This document shows positions 18,476 through 30,611 of a DNA stretch of 64,000 nt, piece by piece (positions within the stretch are counted from its first letter, which is position 1; every line of letters starts with the position of its first letter). This stretch comes from Acinetobacter sp. CFCC 10889 (GTDB taxonomy: Bacteria > Pseudomonadota > Gammaproteobacteria > Pseudomonadales > Moraxellaceae). The notes below the pieces were generated by a model. The model made no database searches and had not been told where the DNA came from. It saw only the letters and a program-made list of their open reading frames with translations. Made by a program: the position numbers and the translations under genes. Location: the NCBI RefSeq assembly GCF_003268395.1, contig NZ_LQXQ01000018.1, positions 1 to 64,000 of the forward strand. Direction: 5' to 3'.

Positions 18476-20530
18476 ATGAAACAGCAGTTTCCGTTAAAGA
18501 ATGTTCAGAAAGAAAAGCGCATCTTCCGAAGCCGTATTTTCTTTTCTATTGGGATTGTCTCGTTTTTTTTACTGCTGCTTGTTGCACGTTATGCTTATTT
18601 ACAAATTTTTCATCATGAAGAATTTAGTGAGGCTTCTGATAAAAACCGTATTCGTCTACAACCTATTGCACCTGCACGCGGCTACATTTATGACCGAAAT
18701 GGTATTTTACTTGCTGATAATTACCCTGTCTTTACAGCAACCCTCAGTAAAGCCGATGTCGCAGATATTGATGACACAGTAAAACGTCTTACGCCTATTC
18801 TAAATTTGAACGAAGAAGATATTGAACGCTTTTTTAGCCGGATTAAAACCTCGAAAAAAACAGAACGTGTCACACTCAAGTTGAACTTGACTGAAACAGA
18901 TATTGCTCGTTTTAGTGAAGTAAAATTCCAGTTTCCCGGTGTCGATATTGAAACGCAAATGACACGTTATTATCCACATGGTGAATTATTTGCGCATGTG
19001 ATTGGTTATGTGGGACGCATCAACGACAAAGAACTGAAAGAAATTAATAAAGATTCTTATGCTGGAACGAACTTAATCGGCAAAATTGGTGTTGAGAAAT
19101 CTTATGAAGATTTACTACATGGTAATCCTGGATATGAATCTATTGAAGCTGATGCGCATGGTAATGTTTTACGTCATTTAGGTCGTAAAGAGTCAACACG
19201 TGGTAACGATTTATTTTTATCTTTAGATTATGGACTACAAACAGTTGCGGCAGAACAATTAGCAGGTCGCCGTGGTGCAATTGTCGCCATTGATCCTCGC
19301 ACAGGTGAAATCTTAGCATTGGTTTCTAGCCCAAGCTTTAATCCAAATCTATTTGTTACAGGCATTGGGCATGCAGACTATAGTGCTTTACGTGATAATT
19401 TAGACCAACCTCTTTATAACCGTGCTGTACAAGGCAGTTATCCACCGGGTTCAACCATTAAACCAATGGAAGCATTGGGCGGTATTCATTATAAAACTGT
19501 AGATTGGTCTACTGCTATTTCTGATCCAGGGTACTTCCATTTACCAGGGGATTCACACAAATTCCGAGACTGGAAAAAAACGGGGCATGGCAGTGTCAAT
19601 ATGCACAAGTCCATCGTGGTTTCTTGTGATACTTATTTTTATATTCTTGCCCACCAGATGGGTATTGAAAAAATGAATGAATGGATGCGGCAGTTTGGCT
19701 TTGGTGAAAAAACTGGTGTAGATTTACCAAGTGAAAGTACAGGTTTATACCCAAGCCCTGAATGGAAAATGCGTACCCGTAAAAGCAAATGGCTTAAAGG
19801 TGAAACCATTTCCGTAAGTATCGGTCAAGGCGCATTTACTGCAACACCACTACAACTGGCAATGGCAACTGCAATTACCGCTAACCATGGTGCACATGTT
19901 ATCCCACATGTATTGCGAGAGTCTAAAGGTGCAAAAGTACATAAAGTTCTCAATGCGCCTACAGGTAAAATCAATTTTAGTGGGACAGATGCAGATTGGG
20001 TTAAAATGCGTGATGCCATGGTTGATGTTATCCAAACAGGTACAGGACGTGGTATTCGTACATCCATGTATCAAATTGCAGGTAAAACTGGAACTGCACA
20101 GGTTAAAAGTATTGCGCAAGGCAAACGCTATAATGAAGCTTTACTGACTGACCGACAGCTTGACCATGGTTTATTTGTTGGCTTTGCTCCTGCGGAAAAT
20201 CCAGAAATTGCCATTGCTGTGATTTGGGAAAATGGTCGTCATGGTGGTTCAGCAGCGCAAATTGCACGTCCTGTATTTGACTACTGGTTACTCACACGCA
20301 ATAAAAAACCAATCGTCCCACTAAATCATCAAATTAGTGGTGGCTTAATGACCGCAGGAATTAAACCTGGTGAATTACCAAGTGGTGATATCGCACTCGG
20401 TGCAGATCCAAATGCCTTACCTAAACCAAAACCAAATGCAAGCTCTGGACAAACTGCAACAACAAATAGCCACCAAGCACCAACAACACGTCCCGCACCA
20501 GCTCAACATGGAACTGAACTCAGTGAATAA
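18476..20530 (+). CDS. mrdA: penicillin-binding protein 2 (rod-shape transpeptidase)
   Basis: Inner-membrane D,D-transpeptidase that cross-links peptidoglycan for rod-shape elongation. One N-terminal transmembrane helix (residues ~20-42), the PBP dimerisation domain (RGYIYDRNGILLADNYP), then the transpeptidase domain: SxxK at Ser326-Lys329 (PPGSTIKPM), SCD in VVSCDTYFY, and KTGTA at Lys537. It has 684 residues against ~630 in E. coli; the extra length is a C-terminal Pro/Thr/Asn/Gln-rich tail of ~60 residues. The stop overlaps the rsmD start. Confidence 0.95.
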   Translation: MKQQFPLKNVQKEKRIFRSRIFFSIGIVSFFLLLLVARYAYLQIFHHEEFSEASDKNRIRLQPIAPARGYIYDRNGILLADNYPVFTATLSKADVADIDDTVKRLTPILNLNEEDIERFFSRIKTSKKTERVTLKLNLTETDIARFSEVKFQFPGVDIETQMTRYYPHGELFAHVIGYVGRINDKELKEINKDSYAGTNLIGKIGVEKSYEDLLHGNPGYESIEADAHGNVLRHLGRKESTRGNDLFLSLDYGLQTVAAEQLAGRRGAIVAIDPRTGEILALVSSPSFNPNLFVTGIGHADYSALRDNLDQPLYNRAVQGSYPPGSTIKPMEALGGIHYKTVDWSTAISDPGYFHLPGDSHKFRDWKKTGHGSVNMHKSIVVSCDTYFYILAHQMGIEKMNEWMRQFGFGEKTGVDLPSESTGLYPSPEWKMRTRKSKWLKGETISVSIGQGAFTATPLQLAMATAITANHGAHVIPHVLRESKGAKVHKVLNAPTGKINFSGTDADWVKMRDAMVDVIQTGTGRGIRTSMYQIAGKTGTAQVKSIAQGKRYNEALLTDRQLDHGLFVGFAPAENPEIAIAVIWENGRHGGSAAQIARPVFDYWLLTRNKKPIVPLNHQISGGLMTAGIKPGELPSGDIALGADPNALPKPKPNASSGQTATTNSHQAPTTRPAPAQHGTELSE

Positions 20531-21083
20531 AGTAAAAAATCAACTTCGAATTATTGGTGGTGAATGGAAACGCCGAGTTTTGCCTTTTGCTGAAATTGAT
20601 GGTTTACGTCCTACACCTGATCGTGTGCGTGAAACTTTATTTAACTGGCTAATGTGGGATATTCAAAATGCAAAAGTACTTGATCTCTGTGCAGGTTCAG
20701 GTGCATTAAGTTTTGAAGCCCTTTCTCGTGGTGCGAAACATGTTGTAATGGTTGAACCAAATTTACAACAAGTGAAATTTTTAAAAGAAAATATTCAACT
20801 TTTAAAAGCAGAAAACTGCCAAATAAAAGCCCAGACCGCTCAACAAGCGATCGCGAGTTTAGATGAAAAATTTGATTTAATATTTTTAGATCCACCTTAT
20901 AGTCTGGATTTATGGGCAGAACTTGCTGAAAAAGTTGATATTTTACTTGCACCTAAAGCAATGATTTATGTCGAGGCAGACCGTACCTTAAATACATTAA
21001 ATCTACCCACACATTGGCAACTGCTGAAACAAACTAAAGCAGGTGTGGTTCAAGCGGGTTTATTTCAAAAAAATGAGAGATAA
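20508..21083 (+). CDS. rsmD: 16S rRNA (guanine966-N2)-methyltransferase
   Basis: Methylates G966 of 16S rRNA. The RsmD opening LRIIGGEWKRRVLPF, the SAM site VLDLCAGSGALSFEALSRGA and the catalytic DPPY (Asp128) are present. The start is either ATG 20508 (MELNSVNKV, overlapping mrdA by 23 bp) or GTG 20523. The longer frame from 20370 lies wholly inside mrdA and is glutamine-rich noise. The overlap suggests translational coupling with mrdA. Confidence 0.92.
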   Translation: MELNSVNKVKNQLRIIGGEWKRRVLPFAEIDGLRPTPDRVRETLFNWLMWDIQNAKVLDLCAGSGALSFEALSRGAKHVVMVEPNLQQVKFLKENIQLLKAENCQIKAQTAQQAIASLDEKFDLIFLDPPYSLDLWAELAEKVDILLAPKAMIYVEADRTLNTLNLPTHWQLLKQTKAGVVQAGLFQKNER

Positions 21084-21113
21084 AAAGCCAAGTATTCAAA
21101 ACTCGGCTTTTGA
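21083..21113 (+). terminator. rsmD terminator
   Basis: AAAAGCCAAGT pairs with ACTCGGCTTTT with one mismatch. Its 5' arm touches the rsmD stop codon, and GAATTTTT follows. Confidence 0.65.
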
Positions 21114-21124
21114 ATTTTTACCCC

Positions 21125-21337
21125 TTAATGATGATTACGTCCATCTCGTCGATCATGATTTCCATGTGGTCGATTTGGACGGTCTTTGTCCCATTTTGAA
21201 CGATCCCGATCATGATTCCAATGTGGGCGATCTCTGTCATAACCTGAATGATGATGGCTTCCATCATCATATGGCGCAACAATACATCCTGTTAAAGACA
21301 CACCAAGTAATCCAACAACAGCCAACTGCTTAATCAT
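21125..21337 (-). CDS. tiny lipoprotein with His/Asp/Arg-rich tail
   Basis: 70 residues. Signal peptide with lipobox LTGC at residues 15-18, then a mature tail of ~50 residues made largely of His, Asp, Arg, Asn and Pro, with repeated DRDRxxW/DRDRSKW-like units and a final HH. The histidine clusters (SHHHSGY, RNHH) could bind metal (inference). No family recognised; the signal and lipobox make it a credible gene. Confidence 0.65.
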   Translation of the reverse strand: MIKQLAVVGLLGVSLTGCIVAPYDDGSHHHSGYDRDRPHWNHDRDRSKWDKDRPNRPHGNHDRRDGRNHH

Positions 21338-21535
21338 ACGCTTTTACTCACTTCTGAATTTTGTCTTACTACAAAATAGCGAGAAGCCATGTAGAGCCAT
21401 TGTATATCGTGTTTTCTCTTGTATAAATTACACCCATTATTTATTCATATTTCACATTTTTAACAAATATTTTTGAGCGGGAATATTTTTATAGAGCTCA
21501 TTTAAATCGCAATTTTTAGATGTCGAAATACGGGG

Positions 21536-22066
21536 TTATAATGTTTTCACCCAATATAAACGCACCATCTGCCCTCGATCATAAGGAAAACTTGATAAAT
21601 ACTCATATCCTAAACGATTGGTTTTATTTATTTTAAACTCCATCCCGTACCCCACTGAAATATTTAAACCTTGTACTTCTTGTTGCACTGACTGTCCTGC
21701 ACTGACTCGATTTTTAAAATCATCTGTGGTGAATGCTGTATAATTAAACACTTTGAAACGTTCATCTTCATAAAACTGATTACTTAAAACAGAATAGTTT
21801 TTCAGTTCTTGCTCATGCTCTTCTGCTAATTTCTTTTGTTCTTGATTTAAATCAGCATTGGCAATATCTACTGCCATTTCTGAATCAGTAATTTGATCTC
21901 TTTTGGGCTTCAAGTGTTTAAAAAAATCATATTTAAATCCCGAAGTTTTATTTTTCTCTATGGGATGCGCTGTTATTGATGTATTTTTTGGGCTCATCAC
22001 AATATCAGCAAATGTACTATTTACGATAAATATTAATAAAATACTCAAGTATATTTTAGGGTACAT
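21536..22066 (-). CDS. exported protein of unknown function, possible outer-membrane or periplasmic
   Basis: Start at 22066 (MYPKIYLSILLIFIVNSTFA), a clear signal peptide of ~20 residues. The 48 residues that could be read upstream cross the sucD terminator and are not credible. The middle is helical and charged (DIANADLNQEQKKLAEEHEQELKN). The end shows beta-strand character (ISVGYGMEFKINKTNRLGYEYLSSF and VRLYWVKTL), as in small barrels. 176 residues; not recognised. Confidence 0.65.
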   Translation of the reverse strand: MYPKIYLSILLIFIVNSTFADIVMSPKNTSITAHPIEKNKTSGFKYDFFKHLKPKRDQITDSEMAVDIANADLNQEQKKLAEEHEQELKNYSVLSNQFYEDERFKVFNYTAFTTDDFKNRVSAGQSVQQEVQGLNISVGYGMEFKINKTNRLGYEYLSSFPYDRGQMVRLYWVKTL

Positions 22067-22154
22067 GACTGATCCATGACATATGAAACACATTTTTCTT
22101 ATTTTTAAACTATAACACTCTTTAAAATTAGAATGTATTTTTTCAATATTTACA

Positions 22155-22182
22155 AAATAAAAAAAGGAAGCATTAAGCTCCC
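22155..22182 (-). terminator. sucCD terminator
   Basis: On the minus strand GGGAGC (22182-22177) pairs with GCTTCC (22171-22166) with one G-U pair, and a long T-run follows. It lies 36 bp after the sucD stop. Confidence 0.75.
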
Positions 22183-22217
22183 TCTTTCTTGTGTAATTTA
22201 TACCATTCAATAAAAGA

Positions 22218-23107
22218 TTAAGCTAAACCTTTATCTTTTAATAATTGCAACATTGTTGAACCTAACTCCGCAGGACTACGAGTATACGCCATACCCGCTT
22301 TTTCAAAAGCTACAAACTTTTCTTCTGCTGTACCTTTACCACCTGAAATAATTGCACCTGCATGACCCATACGCTTACCTTTTGGCGCAGTCACACCTGC
22401 AATATAGCCTACAACAGGCTTCGTTACATTCGATTGAATATATTCAGCTGCTTCTTCTTCCGCAGTTCCCCCAATTTCACCGATCATAATGATCGCTTCA
22501 GTTTGTGGATCTTCTTGGAATAATTTCAAGCAATCAATTTGGTTCATACCTGGAATCGGGTCACCACCAATCCCAATACATGTTGACTGTCCTAAACCAA
22601 GTTTAGTGGTTTGAGCAACCGCTTCATAAGTCAATGTACCTGAACGTGAGATAATCCCAATTTTACCAGGTTGGTGAATATGACCTGGCATGATCCCGAT
22701 CTTACATTCACCTGGTGTAATAATACCTGGACAGTTTGGACCAATTAAACGTGCACCATTACCATAAGTTTCTAGATAACGTTTTGCTTTTAACATGTCT
22801 AAAGTAGGTACACCTTCAGTAATGACGACGATCAACTCTAAACCCGCATCAATCGATTCAATAATTGAATCCAAAACAAACGGCGCAGGTACATAAATCG
22901 AAGTTGCTGTTGCACCTGTTTCTTTTACAGCTTCATTCATTGTGTTAAAAACAGGTAAATTTAAATGGGTTGTTCCACCTTTACCTGGTGTTACACCACC
23001 AACAACTTTGTGCCATAAGCAAGTGATTGCTCAGAGTGAAATGTACCGTTTTTACCGGTAAAACCTTGTACCAATACTTTGGTGTCTTTATTTACTAATA
23101 CGCTCAT
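22218..23107 (-). pseudogene. sucD: succinyl-CoA synthetase alpha subunit, broken by a 1-base deletion in this sequence
   Basis: Alpha subunit of the ADP-forming enzyme that converts succinyl-CoA to succinate. The true start is 23107 ([20 protein letters not shown]). The frame stops after 38 codons and resumes as [11 protein letters not shown] in another frame. Adding one A to the minus-strand AAA at 23009-23007 restores 296 residues, the normal length. The CoA and phosphohistidine regions are intact ([17 protein letters not shown]). The downstream frame begins at an internal Met (22940). sucD is a central TCA gene, so an assembly error is likelier than a real loss. It follows sucC by 12 bp. 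Confidence 0.9.
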
Positions 23108-23119
23108 GATTGATACTCC

Positions 23120-24286
23120 TTACGCTTTTACTGCAGCAACAACTTTTTCTGCAGCATCGGCTAAGCCAGTCGCAGAAATTAATTTCAAACCAGATTCATC
23201 GAGTAATTTTGCACCTAACTCTGCATTGTTCCCTTCTAAACGAACAACCACAGGCACAGTTACATTTACCTCTTGAACTGCTGCAATAATTGCTTCAGCA
23301 ATCATGTCACAACGTACAATACCACCGAAGATATTGATTAATACCGCCTGTACTGATGTATCAGACAAAATAATTTTAAATGCTTCAATCACACGGTCTT
23401 TGGTTGCACCACCACCCACATCAAGGAAGTTTGCAGGCTGACCACCATAGAGTTTAATGATGTCCATCGTTGCCATTGCAAGACCAGCACCATTGACCAT
23501 ACAACCAATATTACCTTCAAGTGCAACATAGTTTAGGTCAAATTCAGAAGCTTTCAGCTCACGCTCATTTTCCTGTGATTTATCACGCATCGCTGCGATT
23601 TCAGGAAGACGATATAATGCATTTGAGTCAATACCAATTTTTGCATCCACACACAAAATTTCACCATTTTCACGAACTGAAAGTGGATTAATTTCAAATA
23701 ATGCAAAGTCATTATCAATAAATGCTTGATAAGCACCTGTCATAATTGTGACAAATTGGCTAACTTGTTTATCTTTTAAACCCAATTTGAAAGCAACTTC
23801 ACGTGCTTGGAATGGTAATAAACCAACGAGTGGATCTACTTCAATTTTAAAAATTTTCTCAGGAGTTTCTTCGGCAACTTTTTCAATTTCCACACCACCT
23901 TCAGTCGATGCCATGAAAGTCACACGGCGGCTTGAACGATCCACCACTGCGCCTAAATATAATTCACGTTCTACAGGGTATACATCTTCACAGACTAAAA
24001 TACTATTTACTGGTTGACCATTGGCATCTGTTTGATAAGTCACCAAATTTGTACCAAGTAAACTTTTAGCATATTCTGCTGCTTCTTCAGCAGATTTTAC
24101 AACTTTTACACCACCTGCTTTACCACGACCACCCGCATGTACTTGTGCTTTCATGACAGCAAATTTACCATCAATCTGCTCAAATGCTTTCGATGCTTCT
24201 TCAGGGGTTGTAATTAAAATGCCTTCTTGAACTGGCATACCATATTTTTTTAACAGCGTTTTCGATTGATACTCATGTAGATTCAT
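23120..24286 (-). CDS. sucC: succinyl-CoA synthetase beta subunit
   Basis: ATP-grasp subunit of succinyl-CoA synthetase; it binds nucleotide and, with SucD, makes ATP in the TCA cycle. Opening [19 protein letters not shown] and glycine loop [13 protein letters not shown] are typical. C-terminal [17 protein letters not shown] is also present. 388 residues, normal. First gene of sucCD. A terminator separates it from lpd upstream, so sucCD should have its own promoter in the 169-bp gap; I could not pick it with confidence. Confidence 0.96.
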   Translation of the reverse strand: MNLHEYQSKTLLKKYGMPVQEGILITTPEEASKAFEQIDGKFAVMKAQVHAGGRGKAGGVKVVKSAEEAAEYAKSLLGTNLVTYQTDANGQPVNSILVCEDVYPVERELYLGAVVDRSSRRVTFMASTEGGVEIEKVAEETPEKIFKIEVDPLVGLLPFQAREVAFKLGLKDKQVSQFVTIMTGAYQAFIDNDFALFEINPLSVRENGEILCVDAKIGIDSNALYRLPEIAAMRDKSQENERELKASEFDLNYVALEGNIGCMVNGAGLAMATMDIIKLYGGQPANFLDVGGGATKDRVIEAFKIILSDTSVQAVLINIFGGIVRCDMIAEAIIAAVQEVNVTVPVVVRLEGNNAELGAKLLDESGLKLISATGLADAAEKVVAAVKA

Positions 24287-24428
24287 TTTTTACCTTTTAC
24301 TACTTTTCACATTGTTATGACACACTAATAGTTAAACTTCCATCGCAATAACTATTGGCATTTATTAAAATTAGTTCTTTTATTATTAGATGATTATTCA
24401 ATTAAAAACAACCATCAAAACTTAAAAA

Positions 24429-24452
24429 GAGCGGTCGAAACCGCTCTTTTTT
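24429..24452 (-). terminator. terminator after lpd
   Basis: Stem GAGCGGT (24429-24435) / ACCGCTC (24440-24446) with a T-run on both strands. It ends the sucAB-lpd transcript and separates it from sucCD. Confidence 0.85.
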
Positions 24453-24455
24453 GTG

Positions 24456-25968
<1,513 letters not shown>

Positions 25969-25987
25969 ATTTATAATGAACTAAGAA

Positions 25988-27199
25988 TTAAAGATCAAGG
26001 ATTAAACGTGCTGGTTCTTCAAGCAATTCTTTAATTGCTACAAGGAAACCTACAGCTTCTTTACCATCAATTAAACGGTGGTCATAAGAAAGTGCCAAAT
26101 ACATCATTGGTAGAATTTCTACTTGACCATTTACCGCCATTGGACGATCTTGGATTTTATGCATACCCAAAATAGCCGTTTGTGGTTGGTTTAAAATCGG
26201 AGTTGAAAGCAATGAACCGAAAGTACCACCATTAGTAATCGTGAATGTACCACCAGTCATATCTTCAATTGAAAGTTTACCGTCACGTGCTTTACCAGCA
26301 AATCCACGGATACCATTTTCAACTTCAGCATAGTTCATACGATCTGTATCACGAAGCACAGGTACAACTAGACCACGATCACTCGATACTGCAACACCGA
26401 TATCATAGAAACCGTGATAAACAATATCATCACCGTCAATTGACGCGTTTACAGCTGGGTAGCGTTTAAGCGCTTCAGTAGCCGCTTTAACGAAGAAAGA
26501 CATAAAGCCTAAACGAGCACCATGACGTTTTTCGAACGCATCTTTATATTGTGCACGCATTTCCATGATTGGTTTCATGTTCACTTCGTTGAACGTTGTC
26601 AACATTGCAGTTTGTTGAGTCGCTGCAAGAAGACGCTCAGCAACACGCTTACGAAGACGTGTCATAGGAACACGTTTTTCGATACGTTCACCTACAGCAA
26701 CACTTAAAGGTGTTACAGAAGCAGCAGGTTTAGCTTGATGATTCGCAACATCTTCTTTAGTGATACGACCACCACGACCAGTACCATCTACATCAGATGC
26801 AGAAATACCCGTTTCAGTTAATGCTTTACGAACTGCTGGTGCTTGATCAGCAACTTGTGCACGTTCAACCACAGGTGCATTACCTGCTTGAGTTTGTGCA
26901 GCAGCCTGTTCTACTTTCTCTTCTGATTGAACAGCTTGAGTTTGCGCAGCACCAGAAACAGCACCTTCTTCAAAAGTGGCAATCACTTCTGCTGAAAGAA
27001 CCGTATCGCCTTCATTTTTAACGATAGTCGCAATAGTACCATCGGCAGGAGCAACAACTTCTAAAACAACTTTATCCGTTTCGATATCACAAATAACTTC
27101 ATCACGTGATACTGCTTCACCTGGTTGTTTATGCCAAGTTGCAATTGTTCCATCAGCAACTGATTCTGGGAACACCGGTGCTTTAATTTCGGTTGCCAT
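25988..27199 (-). CDS. sucB: 2-oxoglutarate dehydrogenase E2 (dihydrolipoyl succinyltransferase)
   Basis: Core of the 2-oxoglutarate dehydrogenase complex; transfers the succinyl group to CoA. One lipoyl domain with Lys43 (ETDKVVLEV), an Ala/Gln-rich linker, the E3/E1-binding domain (~residues 118-152, [22 protein letters not shown]), then the catalytic domain ending in [13 protein letters not shown]. 403 residues. Its start shares a base with the sucA stop, so translation is coupled. Confidence 0.96.
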   Translation of the reverse strand: MATEIKAPVFPESVADGTIATWHKQPGEAVSRDEVICDIETDKVVLEVVAPADGTIATIVKNEGDTVLSAEVIATFEEGAVSGAAQTQAVQSEEKVEQAAAQTQAGNAPVVERAQVADQAPAVRKALTETGISASDVDGTGRGGRITKEDVANHQAKPAASVTPLSVAVGERIEKRVPMTRLRKRVAERLLAATQQTAMLTTFNEVNMKPIMEMRAQYKDAFEKRHGARLGFMSFFVKAATEALKRYPAVNASIDGDDIVYHGFYDIGVAVSSDRGLVVPVLRDTDRMNYAEVENGIRGFAGKARDGKLSIEDMTGGTFTITNGGTFGSLLSTPILNQPQTAILGMHKIQDRPMAVNGQVEILPMMYLALSYDHRLIDGKEAVGFLVAIKELLEEPARLILDL

Positions 27200-30048
27200 T
27201 ATTTAGATTCTCCTGATTGATCAGCTACGATTGCAAGTGCATCATTGACGAGCTGAGCTTGTTGTTTTGCGTGCAAGTATGGTGAGCCACATGCAGGTGC
27301 AGCTGAAGCATCACGACCTGCGTAGCTAATGCGAATTTGTTTACCAGAGTTCATTACACCTTCATATAAACGAGGTGCGATGAATAACCATGCGCCTTGG
27401 TTCTTCGGTTCTTCTTGACACCAAACAAGTTCTTGAATGTTTGGATAAGTCGCAAGAACTTCAGCAATGCGTTGTTCTGGGAATGGATACAATTGTTCAA
27501 CACGTACAATTGCGATATTTAAGTTTTGCTCACGACGTTTTTCAAGTAAATCGTAGTAAACCTTACCACCACACAACACTAGACGAGTAACGTCTGCTTT
27601 GTTGATTTGATCTACTTCATCAATCACAGTTTGGAATGAACCTGTTGCAAGCTCTTCCAAAGTAGATGTTGCAAGTTTGTGACGAAGCAATGACTTCGGT
27701 GAAGTTACGATCATTGGTTTACGAATAGGACGAATTGCTTGACGACGCATCGCATGGAAGATTTGAGCAGGTGTTGTTGGTGTGATCACTTGCATATTGT
27801 CTTCCGCACAAAGCTGTAAGAAACGCTCTAAACGTGCAGATGAGTGCTCAGGACCTTGACCTTCAAAACCGTGTGGAAGAAGTAATGTTAAACCACACAC
27901 ACGTTCCCATTTAGTTTCACCAGAAGAAATAAACTGGTCAATCACAACTTGCGCACAGTTCGCGAAGTCACCAAATTGTGCTTCCCAAATAATTAAACTG
28001 TGTGGCAATGTTGTTGCATAACCATATTCAAATGCAAGTACCGCCATTTCTGACAATAAAGAGTCATAAATCGCTGTACGAGGTTGATTTTCTTTGATGT
28101 GACAAAGTGGAATATAAACAGAACCATCAACTTGGTTATGTAGTTTTGCATGACGGTGTGAGAATGTACCACGACCAACGTCTTCACCAGTCAAGCGCAC
28201 CAAATAACCATCATCAAGAATAGATGCATACGCTAGAGTTTCAGCAGCACCCCAGTTTAATGGCATTTCACCTGTTTGCATTTTCAAACGATCATCGATC
28301 ACTTTCGATACTTGGCGTTGCATTACGAAGCCTTCAGGCAACTCACGCATTTTTGTACCAAGTTCTTTTAAGCGTTCGATTGGGAATGTTGTATCCCAAA
28401 CATCTGTGTAGTCATGACCCAAATATGGTGTCCAATCCACAAACATTTTTTTGTTTGGTTCAAGTACAAGTGCATTTGCAACATGACGACCTGCTTCAAG
28501 ATCTTCACGATACTTTTCAACCAAAGCATCTGCCGCAGCACGATCCAATACTTTCTCTTGCACCAACTGATCTGCATAAAGCGTACGAGTTGTCGCTTTT
28601 TTATTGATCACTTGATACATCATTGGTTGGGTTGCAGCAGGTTCATCCGCTTCGTTATGACCACGACGACGGTAACAGAACATATCAATCACAACATCTT
28701 TACGGAATGTATGACGGAAATCATGTGCCAACTGTGCAACAAATAATACAGACTCAGGATCATCACCATTGACATGGAAGATCGGTGCTTGGATCATTTT
28801 TGCAATGTCAGTACAGTATTCTGTAGAACGTGCATCACGTGGATCAGAAGTTGTGAAGCCTACTTGGTTATTCACAACAATGTGTACTGTACCACCTACG
28901 GTATAGCCACGAGTTTGTGACATTTGGAAAGTTTCTTGGTTAACACCTTGACCTGCAAATGCTGCATCACCATGTACAATGACTGGCAATACATCATCAC
29001 CACCAATGTCTTTACGACGTACTTGACGTGCACGTACAGAACCTTCAACTACAGGTCCAACGATTTCTAAGTGTGATGGGTTAAATGCCAATGCCAAGTG
29101 AACTTCGCCACCTGGTGTCATCACGTTTGAAGAAAAACCTTGGTGATATTTAACATCACCAGAACCTTTCTTATTCAATGCCTTACCTTCAAACTCACCG
29201 AACAAATCAGCAGGGTTTTTACCCATAATGTTCACAAGCAAGTTCAAACGACCACGGTGTGGCATACCGATGACAACTTCTTTACAACCTACAGAACCTG
29301 CACGTTGAATTAGCTCATTAACCATTGGAATGAAAGATTCACCACCTTCCACACCAAAACGTTTTGCGCCTACATATTTATTACCAAGGAATTTTTCAAG
29401 ACCTTCTGCCGCAGTTAAACGCTCTAAAACGTGTTTCTTTTGCTCTGCAGAAAAGTTGAATTGACCCTTAGTATTTTCTAAGCGTTGTTGAATCCAACGT
29501 TTTTCTTTGGTATCAACAATGTGCATGTATTCAACACCAATAGAAGCACAATATGTTGCTTCCATTGCTTCAACCATTTCACCTAAAGTTGCTTCAGTTT
29601 TACCAATCGCAAGATTACCTGCATTAAATACAGTATCTAAATCCGACTTGGTTAAACCATGCGCAGCAAGCTCCAAATCTGGCACGTCTTCACGTTTTGC
29701 CAAACCTAGTGGATCAAGTTTTGCTTTTTGATGTCCACGGTTACGATACGCAGCAATCAGTTGCAACACACCAATTTGGCGACGCTCGTGTTCAGTGCTG
29801 ACTTCACTTTGTACAACAGGTTGAACACGATTAGAGTTGCGACCTAATAATAAGAATTGCTCACGAATGTTACCGTGGGGCTGATCGCCTTTCGGGAATT
29901 TATCGAAATATTGTTGCCAATCCTCACCGACTGAGGTTGGAGAAGACAGGTACTGCTCGTAAAGCTCTTCAATATACGCTGCACTATCAGCGGAAAGTTC
30001 AGTGTCAAGACGCAGTGCGTCAGCAACTTCTTGCATTTGTGGACCCAT
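27199..30048 (-). CDS. sucA: 2-oxoglutarate dehydrogenase E1
   Basis: Thiamine-diphosphate decarboxylase of the TCA cycle. 949 residues, typical. N-terminal E2-interaction segment ([16 protein letters not shown]), [13 protein letters not shown], the TPP motif region ([19 protein letters not shown] to [10 protein letters not shown]), and C-terminal [18 protein letters not shown]. Start: ATG 30048 directly abuts AGGA. The second ATG at 30036 has better ribosome spacing, so the protein may begin at [11 protein letters not shown] structured leader lies upstream. Confidence 0.95.
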   Translation of the reverse strand: MGPQMQEVADALRLDTELSADSAAYIEELYEQYLSSPTSVGEDWQQYFDKFPKGDQPHGNIREQFLLLGRNSNRVQPVVQSEVSTEHERRQIGVLQLIAAYRNRGHQKAKLDPLGLAKREDVPDLELAAHGLTKSDLDTVFNAGNLAIGKTEATLGEMVEAMEATYCASIGVEYMHIVDTKEKRWIQQRLENTKGQFNFSAEQKKHVLERLTAAEGLEKFLGNKYVGAKRFGVEGGESFIPMVNELIQRAGSVGCKEVVIGMPHRGRLNLLVNIMGKNPADLFGEFEGKALNKKGSGDVKYHQGFSSNVMTPGGEVHLALAFNPSHLEIVGPVVEGSVRARQVRRKDIGGDDVLPVIVHGDAAFAGQGVNQETFQMSQTRGYTVGGTVHIVVNNQVGFTTSDPRDARSTEYCTDIAKMIQAPIFHVNGDDPESVLFVAQLAHDFRHTFRKDVVIDMFCYRRRGHNEADEPAATQPMMYQVINKKATTRTLYADQLVQEKVLDRAAADALVEKYREDLEAGRHVANALVLEPNKKMFVDWTPYLGHDYTDVWDTTFPIERLKELGTKMRELPEGFVMQRQVSKVIDDRLKMQTGEMPLNWGAAETLAYASILDDGYLVRLTGEDVGRGTFSHRHAKLHNQVDGSVYIPLCHIKENQPRTAIYDSLLSEMAVLAFEYGYATTLPHSLIIWEAQFGDFANCAQVVIDQFISSGETKWERVCGLTLLLPHGFEGQGPEHSSARLERFLQLCAEDNMQVITPTTPAQIFHAMRRQAIRPIRKPMIVTSPKSLLRHKLATSTLEELATGSFQTVIDEVDQINKADVTRLVLCGGKVYYDLLEKRREQNLNIAIVRVEQLYPFPEQRIAEVLATYPNIQELVWCQEEPKNQGAWLFIAPRLYEGVMNSGKQIRISYAGRDASAAPACGSPYLHAKQQAQLVNDALAIVADQSGESK

Positions 30049-30072
30049 TTCCTATTGCAAAAACATTAGAGG

Positions 30073-30206
30073 ATGCTTTTTAAGCATACCCAAGATTGAT
30101 CATGCCAAACTGGTAAATTGGCACTCACCCCTTGGTTATTCAAAAACCAAAGGGCGTTATACGGCATTAGAATTTTACTAATGCAGACAATGAATCATAA
30201 CGCCCT
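30073..30206 (-). promoter_or_regulatory. structured leader upstream of sucA with overlapping alternative stems
   Basis: On the minus strand: stem AGGGCGTTAT (30206-30197) / ATAACGCCCT (30160-30151) enclosing GCATTAG/CTAATGC (30184-30164). Then CCCTTTGGTT (30154-30145) / AACCAAGGGG (30137-30128). Then GCCAA/TTGGC (30122-30104) and ATGCTT/AAGCAT (30087-30073). The first and second helices compete for 30154-30151. One pair is a G-U only when read on the minus strand, supporting an RNA on sucA's side. A sucA leader motif is described in Pseudomonadales; I cannot say this is it. The rest of the gap to 30568 is AT-rich without visible genes. Confidence 0.5.
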
Positions 30207-30561
30207 CAATGGCATCACCACTCACCTATACTCAACCGCAGCTGAGCAATTTTTTGCAAATCGACTTAGAAAAAATAAAGCGATGATTTACTTTTTCTAA
30301 AGCGGTTTATTTCATAAGCTATTTCTACTTTATAAACTCAACAGCATGTCACTTATGTTAAAAAATGTACGATATTGCTCTATTTTTTCCACTTACAAGG
30401 ACTTGTTAAATCCTAACATGAACTTAAGCTTCAATTGATTTTTTTGACACATACCACTCATAAAATAGCGAAATACATAACAAGTATAATCTATTATTAT
30501 ATGGAGTTGCTTATACAAAAATTCAACCCATTTATAGAAAAATACTATTTTATCTTAAATA

Positions 30562-30598
30562 AAAAAAAGAGCGCACCTCAAATCAAGGTGCGCTCTTT
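30562..30598 (-). terminator. sdhCDAB terminator
   Basis: Perfect 10-bp stem GAGCGCACCT (30569-30578) / AGGTGCGCTC (30586-30595); on the minus strand a T8 run follows. Lies 13 bp beyond the sdhB stop. Confidence 0.88.
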
Positions 30599-30611
30599 TA
30601 TTTTTAGGGTA

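Noticed and set aside
20370-20507. 46-residue N-terminal extension of rsmD
   Set aside because: It lies wholly inside mrdA and is glutamine-rich; RsmD similarity starts after 20508.
22218-22940. sucD as a complete 240-residue gene starting at MNEAVKETG
   Set aside because: The N-terminal CoA-binding part is encoded upstream in another frame; the start is an internal Met created by the frameshift.
30118-30300. 60-residue plus-strand frame in the sucA-sdhB gap
   Set aside because: It coincides with the stems of the sucA leader and has no ribosome-binding site or family features.
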